Assembly: GCF_039555335.1 (NCBI RefSeq)
Contig: NC_092637.1
Coordinates: 41,127,226 to 41,191,225, forward strand
DNA from: Amphiura filiformis
Taxonomy: Eukaryota > Echinodermata > Ophiuroidea > Amphilepidida > Amphiuridae
Direction of reading: 5' to 3'
Length of the DNA stretch: 64,000 nt
The notes below the pieces were generated by a model. It made no database searches, was not told the DNA's origin, and saw only the letters and a program-made list of their open reading frames with translations. Below are positions 49,001 through 59,271 of the stretch, one piece after another (the first letter of the stretch is position 1; every line of letters starts with the position of its first letter). Position numbers and translations under genes: made by a program.

Positions 49001-52000
49001 GGTTTCTTTAATGAAATTAGCGGGTTATATGTGATGTGTCATGTCAAAAGGAGACACGTTTGGGCAGGTAATCAATTTTCACATATCTTAAATAATGAGA
49101 TATTTTGCTCCACAATGCCTTTTTCCCCAATGAAATCGGACATTCCTTAGCGAAGACATTGAGTTGGAAAGTTGTGGTATTAAAAAATTGGAAATTGAGA
49201 TATCGGCCTTTAAAAATATTATTGCTATGACAATGTTGAGAGTAGGATTTACCTTGAAAAATGTCTCAAAAATACAAGATGCCAGTTATATTCCGGTCTG
49301 AAACTATCAGACAATATTTTTAACATTAATAACATCACAAATTCGCAATCACCCCCGAGCAGATTTTTTGGCTATTTCTCCATTTACGAACCTGCCCAAA
49401 AGTGTCTCCTTTTGACATGACACGTCACATATGATATTGATGTTTTTCATTCAGGCGTATTGTGTCAGGCCTCCAATAATTGCTGTTCGGATTTTTTCTT
49501 AAGTTGGGCCGAATGTTTACTCTGTGCAGAAAATACACTCCTTATTCCAAGCCTTAGGTATTCCCTTGTCTTGAAATCATAACTTTCTATGATTGTCAGC
49601 TTTTACTTGTCCCAATATTTTAGCACAGACACCGCTAGGTCACGCCACCCTCCAACTCGCCTTAACGCAATGAATTGCAACCTTGTAGGGTGTCATATAT
49701 GTGACTGTACACGGCGAATGAGCCGTAAATTCCTCCCCCGGTAAATTTTGTTCTATTTCGTGTTTAGAAAATACATCATAAGCTTTAAAATGATATATTA
49801 TTTGACTTATGGTTTGTTGAACTTTACTCCATCAACAAAATGATAGCTTTCTTTGTTTCTACGTGTGTCTCTTTTTCCACATTGCTGGCAATAAATATCA
49901 AAGAGTCATAATTGGCGGTCATTTCAAATCATCCCCAAGTCAACGACGTTCAAGCTGGGCCGTCGCCATGGGGGTGCGACACCCCCCTGGCGATCTCCAA
50001 AAAAGGAGAAAGAGAGAGAAAGGAAGAGAAGGGGAAGAGAAAGAGAGGGAGGGGGGAGAGAGGAGATAAAAACTACAAAAAGTTCGTAATATATTTATAC
50101 CATAAACTTATTCTGTCGCCAAAGGTTGCTGGATTCACTATACTTCAAGAAATTATTTTCATCCCCATCTCCCTCAATGTCAAGAAGAAATCTACGCCAC
50201 TGTTCATCAGCACCAATTGAGATTGATAAGTTGTGACAAAATGTACGATTTGCATCTTCCTTTTGGTCTATTTTAAACCCAAAATTAATCCCATTATGGC
50301 CCATTCAGTATTAAAATGCTAAATTGCCGCGCGCATTGATCGCTAAAACCATTCTGTGAGTAGGTTTGAGACGGTCCCTTGGAAATTTCTTTTTTTTTTC
50401 ATCTTGAACTTGAACACGAATCTCAAAAATGAGAGTTATAATTCCATCCTGTCTATAATGTAAACCATGAATAATATAAATGCTAGGGCAGCTCCTCTGA
50501 TGCCTGGAAAGTGGGTTACAGTTGTGGGGTAGGGGTGTCTTCTATCCGAAGAGCCTTGTTGCCTTGCCCAGGGGCCATCAAAAGGTAAATTCGGCCATAC
50601 ACCAGAAAAAAAAAATCTCGACAACACCCCCCCATGAGAAAATGGTCAGGCGACGACCCTGGGTTCAAGAAAGTTCTCTTATTGTTAATTGCTGGTTATA
50701 CATACCTATACAAAATACAATGCCTGGTAACCCACCACTTGAACAGGATTTAGCCAAAGCAAACAAAGACCAGAGCTATTAAAAATTCTATAGCCATCTA
50801 AGGTAGAAGCTTATTATCCTTTTCAACAATATGATTATTGATTGGTGTTTGACTATCAAAATGAGATAGATGTCGCGCCAGCTAGAGGTACCGATGAATA
50901 CGACCTTCATGCACATGTTACACTGTAACTCAGAATACAATTTATGGAATTTACGGCTCATTCGTCCTGTACGGTCACATATATTTCAGATTAAATGATT
51001 AAACAAGCAGGAGAGAGCTTACTTAAATTACAGTCTATACCACGATACCCTGTCCCACATGAACACCCGTATGGATGAGGTAGACAAAACATACGCCCTC
51101 TACACGCATCTTGATTCGCACTCTTACAGATCAGTTGCCCATCTTGACCCCAGTGATTACGTCCGTGAGCTGCGTCATGAAAAAATATGGTGTATTTGAT
51201 TGTAATGTTTGATATAAAATTGATGATTTGAATGCAATACATACACAGTTGAAAAAATCTCGGTGAAACCATCAATTTCGGTGAATAATTCTTCCATGAT
51301 TATGTTTTTCAGAATCTTACATGTTATTTTACGAGATGTTATTATTATTAATTATTATTGCAAACATTTATTAAGTGTAATTCCAATGCGCTTTACATAG
51401 TAAAAATACATACAAAGTACAAGTGACGCACATTGCATATAAAAGTCGTCTTTACAATTACAACAAAACATAAAGAACTATTAAAAAAATACCTGCATCA
51501 TTAAGCAATAAAACAACTGTTTCATATTGCATATGTGTATGTATTTACTGTCTGCTAAGAATACATGCTGATTGCACGATCCTTTTAGACTCTTTTAAAA
51601 GACGTTTACCGTATCATCGGGTTATTTTGGTTAGTAGCTAATGGAATTTCAAACTACATTTCATTTAAGCTAATAATATTAATACTATATTGTTTAAATG
51701 ATGACTTTCCTCTTTTACAACGTTGGCCACTGAATCCTGGTGCACAAACACATTCACCTGAACGTTCTTCGCAAACTCCGCCGTTGTAGCAGCGAGAACA
51801 ATTAAATTCACAATTATTACCCCATTTTCTTGCTCCACAAGCTGAAAAACATAGATTAAGTTATGCAACATGAAAAGACAAAAGTCATGCTCAAACAGTT
51901 CGCCACAGAACAGTTGGTCACGGTAGGAAAAACTTTTAAATTTTGTAAATTAAAAAAAATAACCTCTTAATTGAATAGAAATCGTAGCTTTCGACGAACA

Positions 52001-53057
52001 ACTAGTGAGGTATCATTGATCAACCCCCAACTGTGTTTTTCGGTCAAACACACCTGGAACTATACCATGTTTGAAATTCAGATAGAATTGTTTTGTTTTG
52101 TTTTGTTTTTGATAGGCTTAATTTATCGATGGAAAAACTGTTTTTATTTTTTTATTTGAGCATAATCAATCGATACACGCTGCTTCGTAGTTTTGCGCAA
52201 AGTCGTATTTTTTGCGCAACTGGTAAGGATATCATTGATCAACCCCCAACTGTGTTGTTGGTAAAACAAACTTCGAACTATAACACGTTTGAAACTCAAC
52301 TTAATTTATTGATGGAAACACTTTTTTTATTTTTATATTATGGATCATAATGGTGAATTAGAATAACCAAGTTTATCGATCGATGGACGCTGTTTATTGA
52401 GAAAAAGTAAGTTTTTACAATTTCACCCTTACTCGGGAAAACATAGCTTATCAACCAACAAACTGCGTTTATCGGAAAAACTGTCTTTATCTAAATACTA
52501 TTTATTTTTTAATCGAGTAGCACTGCACGGTTCATGGTTGAACAAGTAATTTCTATTTTTTAAGCTTTTTTTTTCGCCCGATAATGATAAGCTACGTTTA
52601 ACGATGAATTTAGCTTTAGGTTTTTCAGAGCTTGCCGAATTATTAAGCATTGTTTACTTTGCCTTTAGACGCGATCTAAAGCAACCTTTGCTTTGTTTCT
52701 ATTGTCTCATGCGTCATTTTATCAAACTAACCTCGTACAACCAGTTGGAATATTGCGTGTTTACCATCGCCTCTCTTGTTTGACTTAGTGCATTCATAAA
52801 CGCCCGCATCATCGACTGTAACACTCGGTATAGTAACACTTTTCTTATTGGTCCAATTAGGACAGTTTCTCTTGCCATTGCATTGCACGTTATCATGCCA
52901 CCATATCAATTCAGATCCTGTTGTAGTCATTGTGAAGGTCACAGACTCTCCAATGCTCACTGTTTGCGAAACGTGCTGAGGGGTAACTTCACCTGAAACA
53001 AAATTAAAGTTAAGGGGAGAAAAAGTAGACAAAAATAATGATAGAAATATAATAACT

Positions 53058-53093
<36 letters not shown>

Positions 53094-53140
53094 GTGATGA
53101 TGGTCCTAATAATAATAAAAATACTAATAGTAGTAGTAGT

Positions 53141-53232
<92 letters not shown>

Positions 53233-53236
53233 TAAC

Positions 53237-53275
<39 letters not shown>

Positions 53276-55391
53276 CAGTTTATATTAATTTGACCTCAGA
53301 TGACCACTAGTGGCCCCATTATTGGCATAATTATAATGAAAGCTCGCTTATTAAACAACTCTAATATTGTGATCTATCGGTTTATTGATTAAAATAATCT
53401 ATTATGTACGACTATGAATTTTGGGTAGAACGTTGCCCTGGAACTTTGTCCCTAATACTAGCAATCATAGAGACGCACTGTCATCCCGGGACTGTCATGT
53501 ACCACTTTCGCGTCGCGCCAACACTGGCAACACCAAGCGCTGCAAATAGATATTTGGGTACGCTGTAGTTATGTTAATAGCACGTTCCAGGAGGATTTAA
53601 AACATCACGAAATCTGTTCGACCAATTTCAAGCCAGATCCATTTAAAAATGCATTACATCTTGGCTAATTTGAGGAGTTTAGTTTTCTGGGCATCTTTTC
53701 CATAGACGCTTGTGTAAAGCATTTTAACCACACTTGAAACAATCAGTACACTACTTCGTTGCCTTCATTACATAGTAGCGTACGGTGGGCACCGCGAACA
53801 AATGACTTAGTATGGTCACTGAAAAGATTAGATGTGGAAAATCTATCAATCGTGCAAAAACTAATACAAATTGGTGTTTTATGTATATGTACTAGTCAGA
53901 GTATGCACTATAGACAAGTGGAATACGGTAAAATCTTCAATTATAGGGATGTGTGTAAATGTGTCTGTTTTTGATTTGTTGTCACACTCCTGGACTATCC
54001 TTACTATCTTGTGCCATAGTAATTATTGTTATCCGTTCCCTTTTTCCTCCTTTGCTTGCTTCACAATAAAAAGCGCCGATTCGATTAAGGCCACTTGAAG
54101 CAGGCATACGATGTAATATCGCTGTGGTACCAACACGATCCGTTATTCCATCAGGTAATTGATTCCCAGTCTTTGTATAAGATGTTCGTCCGAATGATAT
54201 CGTTGCGTCAGTGTCATCACCACTTCTGTAGCCTCCGATGAACATGTCATCGTCATCATTTACTCGAGTGTCGTTACTAAAGCAGGTGACATCCAAAATA
54301 CAGTACGTTTCTTTGAAAAAAAATTGAAAAAAAAAATCAAACGCATTAAATTCAGGTCATTTCATCCGCCAATCGAGCTACATTATCAAGGGACGAAATA
54401 AGCTAAGTGCATCATTTAAAAGAGCGAATTTTGGCATGATATTGGTTAAAACATTAATGGCCTCAAATGTTCATCATGCATGTCGAACCAGTTTGTCTCA
54501 GCCTCATTTGTCAAAAATCTTTAGCACCACAGTATTTTTTTTCTTTTTGACCTACGCGAATGCCATTTTCTCGATCCAGATAGACATTTCGCAGCGTGCT
54601 TCTGGTTTTTGCCAATTAAAGCCATGAAAGCTTCAGTCACGGGAAATAATAATTACATTACTAAAAATGAAGCGTGCAGCTCAGTCAGCGTTGTCGTTTC
54701 ATTCATCCGATGTAGTGCCCAATACCATAATATACACCATCCTTCTAATAGATTTGTACTCGCATAATCATGCCATATTCCTGGTATGTCAGCGCAATCA
54801 TGGTGACGTCGAAAAATGGTTTCGTGAAGGGTAGACAGATTTAAATAGTCACAGGTATTCAGAAGAGAGAATATTCCCAAACAGTACTGGGTAACCGGTT
54901 TATACTGGAGGCTTTAATGTTACACATACAATGTGTGTATTAGCGAAACTGGTGGAAATCAATTATGGGAAAAATATGAAAACTAAATAAAACAAAAGCA
55001 AAAACAGAAATGCACAATTAAGTCCTACTACCTGTACAGCTATGCGGGCGTAAAGCTGAGACAAACTTTTTAGTTTTAATAATAAGGAGGGCCGTTTTCT
55101 TTTGTTCACTGTGAGGAGAAGGTAAATGTCCTCCGTTTTACCAAATTGTACTACCACACGGCACACCAGATCTAAGAATTTATGCTCATGAGTTTTGAAT
55201 TATGCAAATGAGCTATCTCATCAGCATATTTTCGACGAACATCAAATGGAATTTGCCGACAGCCAAATGTCACCCTCGACCAAGTCATTTCAGTAAACGC
55301 CTGACCAGAAAATAAACAGTTATAAATAAATGTGCTTACCAGATACAATCTGAAACAGTATTCCCAATTTAAGGAACACATCCAGCGACAT
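36760..55391 (-). CDS. Gene B: complete Tie-like receptor without kinase
   Basis: Sixteen exons join to 2,793 nt: 930 codons and a stop in one frame. Order: signal peptide (exon 1), two Ig-like domains (2, 3), three EGF modules (4-6 plus microexon 7), FN3 (8, 11, 12+13), linker and membrane-proximal module (14-16), transmembrane helix (17), tail (18). It lacks the two FN3 exons 9 and 10 of gene A. The tail is about 105 residues with tyrosines in YVKY, TTYQDT, DEDEAIYEDI and AVYDNE, and then stops; no kinase exon lies in the 11.7 kb before gene A. By inference it is a receptor that recruits SH2 proteins. Odd points: the expected donor of exon 4 is GA, not GT, and the C-terminus comes from a transposon. 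It may be a working gene; these two points leave room for decay. Confidence 0.87.
37156..37246 (-). CDS. Gene B exon 17: transmembrane helix
   Basis: 91 nt, phase 1 in, phase 2 out. GPGAHMILTAVFVCVIALMA then IVIVLLVLKMR. The helix has no charged residue. The following intron is only 83 bp. Confidence 0.92.
37247..37922 (-). other. Gene B intron 16 with a repeat shared with gene C
   Basis: 37,690-37,885 (TAGTGTAGCAAGAGCTTCGG to CCAGCTTACTTCGCC) aligns with 62,110-62,290 in gene C and with a copy at about 28,968-29,125. The B and C copies occupy the same place, so it was there before these genes split. Confidence 0.7.
37923..38007 (-). CDS. Gene B exon 16: end of membrane-proximal module
   Basis: 85 nt, phase 0 in, phase 1 out. 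RHVVCWSAGTELTLASLTAK then SQSNPTPE. A cysteine stands where A and C have serine (VVSW). Confidence 0.88.
38094..38597. mobile_element. Hairpin element, gene B copy
   Basis: 504 bp, arms of about 200 bp: TACACCAGACACAAAAAGAA, ACTCGTCAGTTATAGTCATC and complements. The same element is at 62,508-62,996 in gene C, at the same intron position. Confidence 0.8.
38657..38968. mobile_element. M3 element, gene B copy, right end lost
   Basis: Left end GGGGGTACTACGCCCCTGCC after TTAA (38,653-38,656). The right end stops at ATAGGCACACA, about 36 bp short of the gene C copy, and joins directly to ATACTATGAAACC. Confidence 0.85.
39096..39345 (-). CDS. Gene B exon 15: membrane-proximal module
   Basis: 250 nt, phase 2 in, phase 0 out. 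GYQVGVELETNVKNSGAISF, FVIGDAKTYGEYNNPPLHDG and YRVYIAYYSRINDT. Only three residues differ from gene C exon 15. Confidence 0.92.
39346..39985 (-). other. Gene B intron 14
   Basis: 640 bp; the first 60 bp match gene C, and a short (GAT)n run lies at 39,813-39,828. Nothing else seen. Confidence 0.5.
39986..40085 (-). CDS. Gene B exon 14: linker
   Basis: 100 nt, phase 1 in, phase 2 out. DIPKPSALPDITSNQIASST then VEIIIPVSPSEFV. Same length and phases as exon 14A. Confidence 0.88.
40086..40455 (-). other. Gene B intron 13
   Basis: 370 bp in which I see no repeat or other structure. Confidence 0.5.
40456..40672 (-). CDS. Gene B exon 13: second half of last FN3 domain
   Basis: 217 nt, phase 0 in, phase 1 out. 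VQAIIIENPYDLTFVPTSIP and TYTFSPLKPSTKYKLVVAAY. Ends TTSATIE. Confidence 0.9.
41310..41432. mobile_element. M1 element right-end fragment
   Basis: GATATCAGAAAGACATTCTT through GATGTGCTCT-like words to CCAGTTCCC before TTAA (41,433-41,436). Only one end remains, next to the left arm of the fold-back element. Confidence 0.6.
42035..42626. mobile_element. hAT-like element with GC-rich interior
   Basis: 592 bp, ends CAGGGGTGTGATT and AATCACACCCCTG, with AATACC repeated directly at 42,029-42,034 and 42,627-42,632. hAT elements make 8-bp duplications, so two bases may have changed. The right half (42,440-42,580) is GC-rich (CCCCACCGGGGCGTTGACCC) unlike its surroundings. Confidence 0.65.
42827..43092. 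mobile_element. Small inverted-repeat element
   Basis: 266 bp, ends GGGGACCGTTCACAAACACT and AGTGTTTGTGAACGGTCCCC, a perfect 20-bp pair; C-rich interior. Confidence 0.85.
44442..44548 (-). CDS. Gene B exon 12: first half of last FN3 domain
   Basis: 107 nt, phase 1 in, phase 0 out. VPSAPRLFQVQDVSKYSIHV then TWIEPEYPHGVIIAYS. Confidence 0.9.
44549..45313 (-). other. Gene B intron 11
   Basis: 765 bp with no repeat or other structure that I can identify. Confidence 0.5.
45314..45601 (-). CDS. Gene B exon 11: second FN3 domain of this gene
   Basis: 288 nt, phase 1 both sides. APILSPTNVTAYEVASNQIS, PPCGSRHGAIESYSYIL and LDPFTDYVFKVAAITESGPG. Orthologous in position to exon 11 of A, not to 9 or 10. 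Confidence 0.9.
45705..46145. repeat. Satellite of GGTTCGCTATCTCTAA units
   Basis: About 25 copies of a 14-27 bp unit, GGTTCGCTATCTCTAA with or without TTTTAAATAA, some with CACTAA for CTCTAA. The last 40 bp turn to the opposite strand (TTAGATAGCGGTCC, TTAGAGATAGC), so the array ends in a hairpin. Confidence 0.9.
46620..47067. mobile_element. Fold-back element with an internal duplication
   Basis: Arms begin CCGGCAATCAAAACATGGCT and end with the complement (AATATTATGGTTGCCGG). Inside, a unit of about 72 bp is present twice (GTGCAATGACGTCCAAGTAA at 46,762 and 46,842). Confidence 0.8.
47153..47449 (-). CDS. Gene B exon 8: first FN3 domain
   Basis: 297 nt, phase 1 both sides. DPQMITNLQPIPNQISVQLQ, WDPDPSPCRNSIDYLVDYRL and HSTYIISVTTRHNLRSG. 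Confidence 0.92.
47645..47737 (-). pseudogene. Decayed duplicate of FN3 exon 8
   Basis: After a TATAGTCAG acceptor the phase 1 frame reads DPQLITNLKSTANQNNSLHI then QLRPFPSQGPL, which follows DPQMITNLQPIPNQISVQLQ of exon 8B and then degrades. The rest of the domain and a donor are missing. Confidence 0.75.
48053..48064 (-). CDS. Gene B exon 7: 12-nt microexon
   Basis: AG|AGCTCTGTCCAG|GTAGGA gives E-L-C-P. Conserved with exon 7A, and needed to keep the EGF cysteine count; phase 1 both sides. Confidence 0.6.
48065..48701 (-). other. Gene B intron 6
   Basis: About 637 bp, of which 48,380-48,604 belongs to a MITE relative; the rest shows nothing I can assign. Confidence 0.55.
48380..48604. mobile_element. 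Relative of the gene B tail MITE
   Basis: Right end TTATGTGCTTGCCAGG before TA (48,605-48,606); internal TTTATATAACCCGAAATTAA and ACGTTTTTCAATGTTATGAA match the element at 36,114-36,794. The left end is unclear. Confidence 0.65.
48702..48836 (-). CDS. Gene B exon 6: third EGF module
   Basis: 135 nt, phase 1 both sides. NCREGFYGASCMSVCHCADR and TGICTSDRCHPDWYGVNCQ. Confidence 0.92.
49027..49432. mobile_element. Miniature inverted-repeat element
   Basis: 406 bp, arms of about 45 bp: ATATGTGATGTGTCATGTCA then AAAGGAGACACGTTTGGGCA and the near complement. Confidence 0.8.
49695..50985. mobile_element. 1.3-kb inverted-repeat element
   Basis: Ends ATATATGTGACTGTACACGG, CGAATGAGCCGTAAATTCC and complement. 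Interior has a purine-rich block (50,005-50,070) and the palindromic-looking GGTGCGACACCCCCC; no transposase frame seen. Confidence 0.65.
51023..51169 (-). CDS. Gene B exon 5: second EGF module (Tie signature)
   Basis: 147 nt, phase 1 both sides. HGRNHWGQDGQLICKSANQD and FCLPHPYGCSCGTGYRGIDC. Confidence 0.93.
51170..51709 (-). other. Gene B intron 4
   Basis: 540 bp. 51,365-51,405 (TTTATTAAGTGTAATTCCAA then TGCGCTTTACATAG) resembles the 3' tails shared by many LINEs and SINEs; otherwise nothing seen. Confidence 0.45.
51710..51841 (-). CDS. Gene B exon 4: first EGF module, donor not GT
   Basis: 132 nt by analogy with exon 4A. ACGARKWGNNCEFNCSRCYN, GGVCEERSGECVC and APGFSGQRCKR. At the expected donor the sequence is AGAG|GAAAGT where A has CAAA|GTATGT. 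An in-frame GT (CGTT|GTAAAA) lies 9 nt upstream and would drop the last cysteine; the GT downstream (AAA|GTCATC) would break the frame. Confidence 0.8.
51842..52731 (-). other. Gene B intron 3 with a diverged direct duplication
   Basis: A block at about 51,980-52,090 (ATCATTGATCAACCCCCAAC, TGTGTTTTTCGG) recurs at 52,190-52,300 and, weaker, at 52,440-52,500, with a period near 210-240 bp. Confidence 0.6.
52732..52992 (-). CDS. Gene B exon 3: second Ig-like domain
   Basis: 261 nt, phase 1 both sides. GEVTPQHVSQTVSIGESVTF (first residue set by the junction), ELIWWHDNVQCNGKRNCPNW, VTVDDAGVYECTKSNKRG and FQLVVR. Two extra cysteines (VQCNGKRNCPNW) absent from gene A. Confidence 0.92.
52993..54004 (-). 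other. Gene B intron 2
   Basis: Holds a trinucleotide array (53,059-53,273). 53,290-54,000 shows nothing I can assign. Confidence 0.55.
53059..53273. repeat. (ATG)n and (AAT)n array
   Basis: ATG triplets (53,059-53,102), a short mixed part and about 130 bp of AAT triplets with a few AAC. Confidence 0.95.
54005..54310 (-). CDS. Gene B exon 2: first Ig-like domain
   Basis: 306 nt, phase 1 both sides. ETYCILDVTCFSNDTRVNDD, MFIGGYRSGDDTDATISFGR and NRIGAFYCEASKGGKRER. 9 nt shorter than exon 2A; the stretch after SFGR is poorly conserved. Confidence 0.9.
54311..55339 (-). other. Gene B intron 1
   Basis: About 1 kb with no repeat or coding signal that I can identify. Confidence 0.5.
55340..55391 (-). 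CDS. Gene B exon 1: start codon and signal peptide
   Basis: 52 nt, MSLDVFLKLGILFQIVS, donor TCTG|GTAAGC. The leader upstream (AACTTGTCTAGG.. read on the minus strand) is also like that of gene A. Confidence 0.9.
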
Positions 55392-56164
55392 GTTGCCAGC
55401 AGCCTAGACAAGTTCGTTATGCCATAAACAATATTGCGTCCTGTTATTATAACATAATTAATACTATTTTTAGCTTTCGTTTTTTTAATCATATTCTGGT
55501 TTTTATTCCGGTGTCAGAGCAGGGTAGGTTGGTTTTGCCAGTTAGTGTTTACATTTGTTGAGTTCTAAGTGTGGCATAGAATGATAGATAGATAGGTGTA
55601 AAATTGCCACCCCTGGGCAATTCGAGATTATCAAGGTCAAGGTCTAAATAAAAAAATAGCACAGTTTTGACTAAACCAATGCCAACAATGTCATAATGAT
55701 TAAAACCTACCGGTGTTTCTTTGAACGGTTAAATAGGTAGCGAGTCGTTACAGGTAGTTATAACTATTGTTTATTATAATTGAGATAACACTACCAACAC
55801 TTTATTTTAATTTTAAATAATCTCAGTGTCTTAACTGTCAAAACAATCTAACCCCATAAAAACGAAATTTTGCTGCTGGAATATTTCCAATTATCGAAAG
55901 TATTACGTAGTTAATACCATATCCTGCAGATAACAAAGTTTTGACATCGGATGGACTATAGCTAGTTTTGAACATAAGCTTTTCCTATTAAAATAAAAGG
56001 AAGTATTGTTTAGCATGGCTATATAGTGAACTAATGAGCAATAGCAATAGCAATGTTTGAATGTTATTAAACATGTTAAATCCACTTTCAATGATCCCCT
56101 TGGAGGCGTTACAATCGTAATTTGGTCGAATGACTTGAGAAATCTGAATAATTCTCATCAGGTG

Positions 56165-56471
56165 ACTAGCAAATACAGAATGTTTTAACGGAAACGTTTA
56201 AATGATGGGTTATATAAAGAGTATAAAACGTTTTAATACCACCTAGAAAACATTTTTGAAAATATAATGACAAACATTCTAACATAAAATTTTTAATTTG
56301 CAAAAATGTTTGCCGGAAACATTTTACAATAACATTTTGACAATGTTGGAGTGTTTTTTATATAAAAACGTTTAAAAATGTTTTCATCACCTTATATACG
56401 TATTGACCAAAACCAAATAACCACGTTTATTACACATTTATAACGTTTTAAAACATTTTGTGTTTGCTGGG
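56165..56471. mobile_element. Relative of the gene B tail MITE
   Basis: Right end AACATTTTGTGTTTGCTGGG, inner GGGTTATATAAAGAGTATAA as in the element at 36,114-36,794. Confidence 0.75.
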
Positions 56472-57217
56472 TGTTTATACATATCAATAAATGACCAAAA
56501 AAGAGAAAACAGTTAAGTTGTGCTAAAATGTGAAGCTGTAATCAATTTTGTGCAATTGCATATATAGTTTCCCATACGGCCAGACACCTCCAATATTGAC
56601 ATCATTGTTTACGGCTTTATCGCTTGCAAAATACACTAGCAAACCTATACCCAATATACCCACCAATGCAAAACAATCTGGATTTCATGATGTTTCACTG
56701 ATATTACCGTTAAGTGTCGTTCTTTGCTATTCTCGGTATTATACCGTAAATGTTCGATTAACGGCGCTATGGGGTCCCTTGACATATGTGGGATTTTAGG
56801 CACAACCTAAAAGAGCCCTCCCGTAAAATTATCACCAGCAAATAAGTGCACCGAACCCTAATTCTTGTTGTGATTTTAGAATAGTTAGCCCGCTATTTGC
56901 ACATGAAATGTACCCCAAGGCAAAAGAGCCAAAGTGCGCTATTTGGTGAATCTTTACGGTAGAGTATTTGAAGCATTCACCGTTATTTTTGTAATGAGTG
57001 AGTATGCCAATGTAGAAATCTCAAATAGTAAGATTTTGACTGGACAGATTACATGTTATCGTTAAAGGCTTAATATGCGATTATGGTCACATTTTAATTT
57101 GGTTATTATTTGCCAAAATTTGTCAGATTTGCCAAATATTATAAAATATTATTAGCAACAACTGTAAGGAAATGCGTCTGGTAAAATGAAAGAAACCTCA
57201 CCTACCATCTTAGCTGC

Positions 57218-57950
57218 TTAACCCTAGAACTACCAAGACATATTTGGTAACATGAACTATGAAGGGGTGGGGGTGTTGCAACCCCCTAATTCTCAATTAC
57301 AAAAGTCATCTTGAAGTAAGCAAGCAAAATGAGCCGATGTCGGGAATATTGATTTTGCGATATAGCCAAAAATAGTATGTAACATCCTTTGCATTTTATT
57401 ATTCTAAGCAACACTAAAATAGCAATATCTCTGGAACCATTAGTCTAATTATGATGGGTTTTCAGCAAAATAAAGCTCTGGAAATGGCTCATGTAATGAA
57501 ATTGAAAACTAATTTTGGATTTTAATCGACATCAGACTCATTTTGCTTGATCGCTAAATTTAGTTTATTACTTATAACTTTATATTTGATACCAATGTAT
57601 TTCTTCCATCCAGTGAAACCAAAAAAAAAAGGTGCAAACATTACCCATATAATGTCGCTATGACGTCATAATGTGATGACGACCACATGCTATTTTGGGA
57701 AATTCCGTACAAAAGTACAGGCAAAATTAATTCTCGACTAAAAATTCTACGAAAATGCAATTTTCACCATATTTTCTCCTGAATATAAAAGGAAATTGGG
57801 CTTACTATCTAAAGTAGCTGGTACCTTACTAGGGGGGTGGAATATGTGTAGGGGTCATAACATTTTAGGAGTTCTGAATAGGGAAGTTAAAAAGCAATAA
57901 GTAGGTCTGACCTTTTCGATGATGGTATGCAGGGAAGGGCCCTTTTGCAT
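57218..57950. mobile_element. TTAA-bounded repeat related to 6,985-7,335
   Basis: Left end CCTAGAACTACCAAG after TTAA (57,218-57,221); GACGTCATAATGTGA at 57,661 is shared with the gene A intron fragment. The right end is uncertain. Confidence 0.5.
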
Positions 57951-58193
57951 GGTTTGGGCCTATTATTCCTCTATATAGACCTATTATTTGAATTGTGTAT
58001 TATTATCTTATAACGCCATTGGTTTTCAACTATTTAATTCTTTCAACACGCTCAAAATCCATGACTACCATATATTATGTACATCAACAAGTTATATATA
58101 AAAATGGGTAATGGTGAATCCAACGGACGAGGACACAAAACACATCAAGGATCAATAAATGATACAAGAGGATATCTTGAATATGAACAACAG

Positions 58194-59112
58194 GAAAGAA
58201 AACGAGCAAGGTACACCAACTTGATGTGGGGAAACAAGTAAAATACAGACTAGACAATACGCAAGGGGGGCAGTAATGTAGGCATTATAAGTACGTAAAG
58301 TTCGATGGCCCGAACTTTACCTACTTCTAATGCCTACATTTGCTGTTTTATTACGATGTACCATGAGGGACATGCAAACTTCAATCACTTTTTTCAAACT
58401 TTAATCACTTTTTGCAAACTTCAATCACCTTTTGCAAACTTCAATCACCTTTTGAAAACTTCAATCACTTTTTTTGCTAACTTCAGACCCTTTTTTGCTA
58501 ACTTCAAACCTTATTATTTTACTAACTTCAAACCCATTTTTGCTAACTTTTTTAATAACTTCAATCCCTGTTTTTGCTCTTCAAACCCTTTCAAAGACAA
58601 AAAAGTATGGCAGCTACACTATCTCTAGGTAGGATATGTAAATATAAAACCAGTACAAGTCCAGTACAGGGTCAACTGGGAAACTACACATCGAACCGCC
58701 CACACACTGACCACCAGTCAGTGACAAGGTCACTCTCAGCTAGCCTTTGAATGTTAGCCTTGATTCAAGGCGTAAGTGCTTCTAGGATAGTGGTATCTAC
58801 ACAGATACTATATACTTGAAGATCTTTGCCACATGCCTGTAGCCAATATTCCGAAAAGTTAGTCCATAGACTGCTGTCATATCCATGTTATTTATAGCCA
58901 CAAGGTAAATGGGCACATGTTCAGAGCATAGAATGTTTGAAGTTTGCAAAAACCGGTTAAAGTTTGCAAAAACTGATTGAAGTTTAATTGCATGTCTCTC
59001 ATGGTACACCTTAGTTTATGCCCCCCCCCCCCATAACCCCCCCGCATATTGTCTAGTCTGTATTTTATTGGTTCCCCCACATCAAGTTGGTGTATCTTGC
59101 TCGTTTTCTTTC
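58194..59112. mobile_element. Inverted-repeat element with 20-bp minisatellite
   Basis: Arms GAAAGAAAACGAGCAAGGTA, CACCAACTTGATGTGGGG and complements (58,194-58,265; 59,045-59,112). Inside, CAAACTTCAATCACTTTTTG units repeat in tandem (58,374-58,600) and recur inverted near 58,937-58,985. Confidence 0.8.
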
Positions 59113-59271
59113 AAGGATGTAGCAATTTTATTATAATCTATTTGCGGATGATCTTTATCTTAATGTGATTTTTAAAACAAATAAGAGTGTTCACGACTAC
59201 AGTACACAGGCAAGTCAATGATTTTCACTTACTGCATAGTGCAATAAGAAGCAAACTAGCATGCACAATTA

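Larger units (their letters stand above)
48837..51022 (-). other. Gene B intron 5
   Basis: Holds two inverted-repeat elements (49,027-49,432 and 49,695-50,985); the rest is unremarkable. Confidence 0.6.

Noticed and set aside
36760-55391. Gene B as a plain pseudogene
   Set aside because: All 16 exons join to one frame of 930 codons with conserved cysteines; only one donor is abnormal, so the label is not justified.
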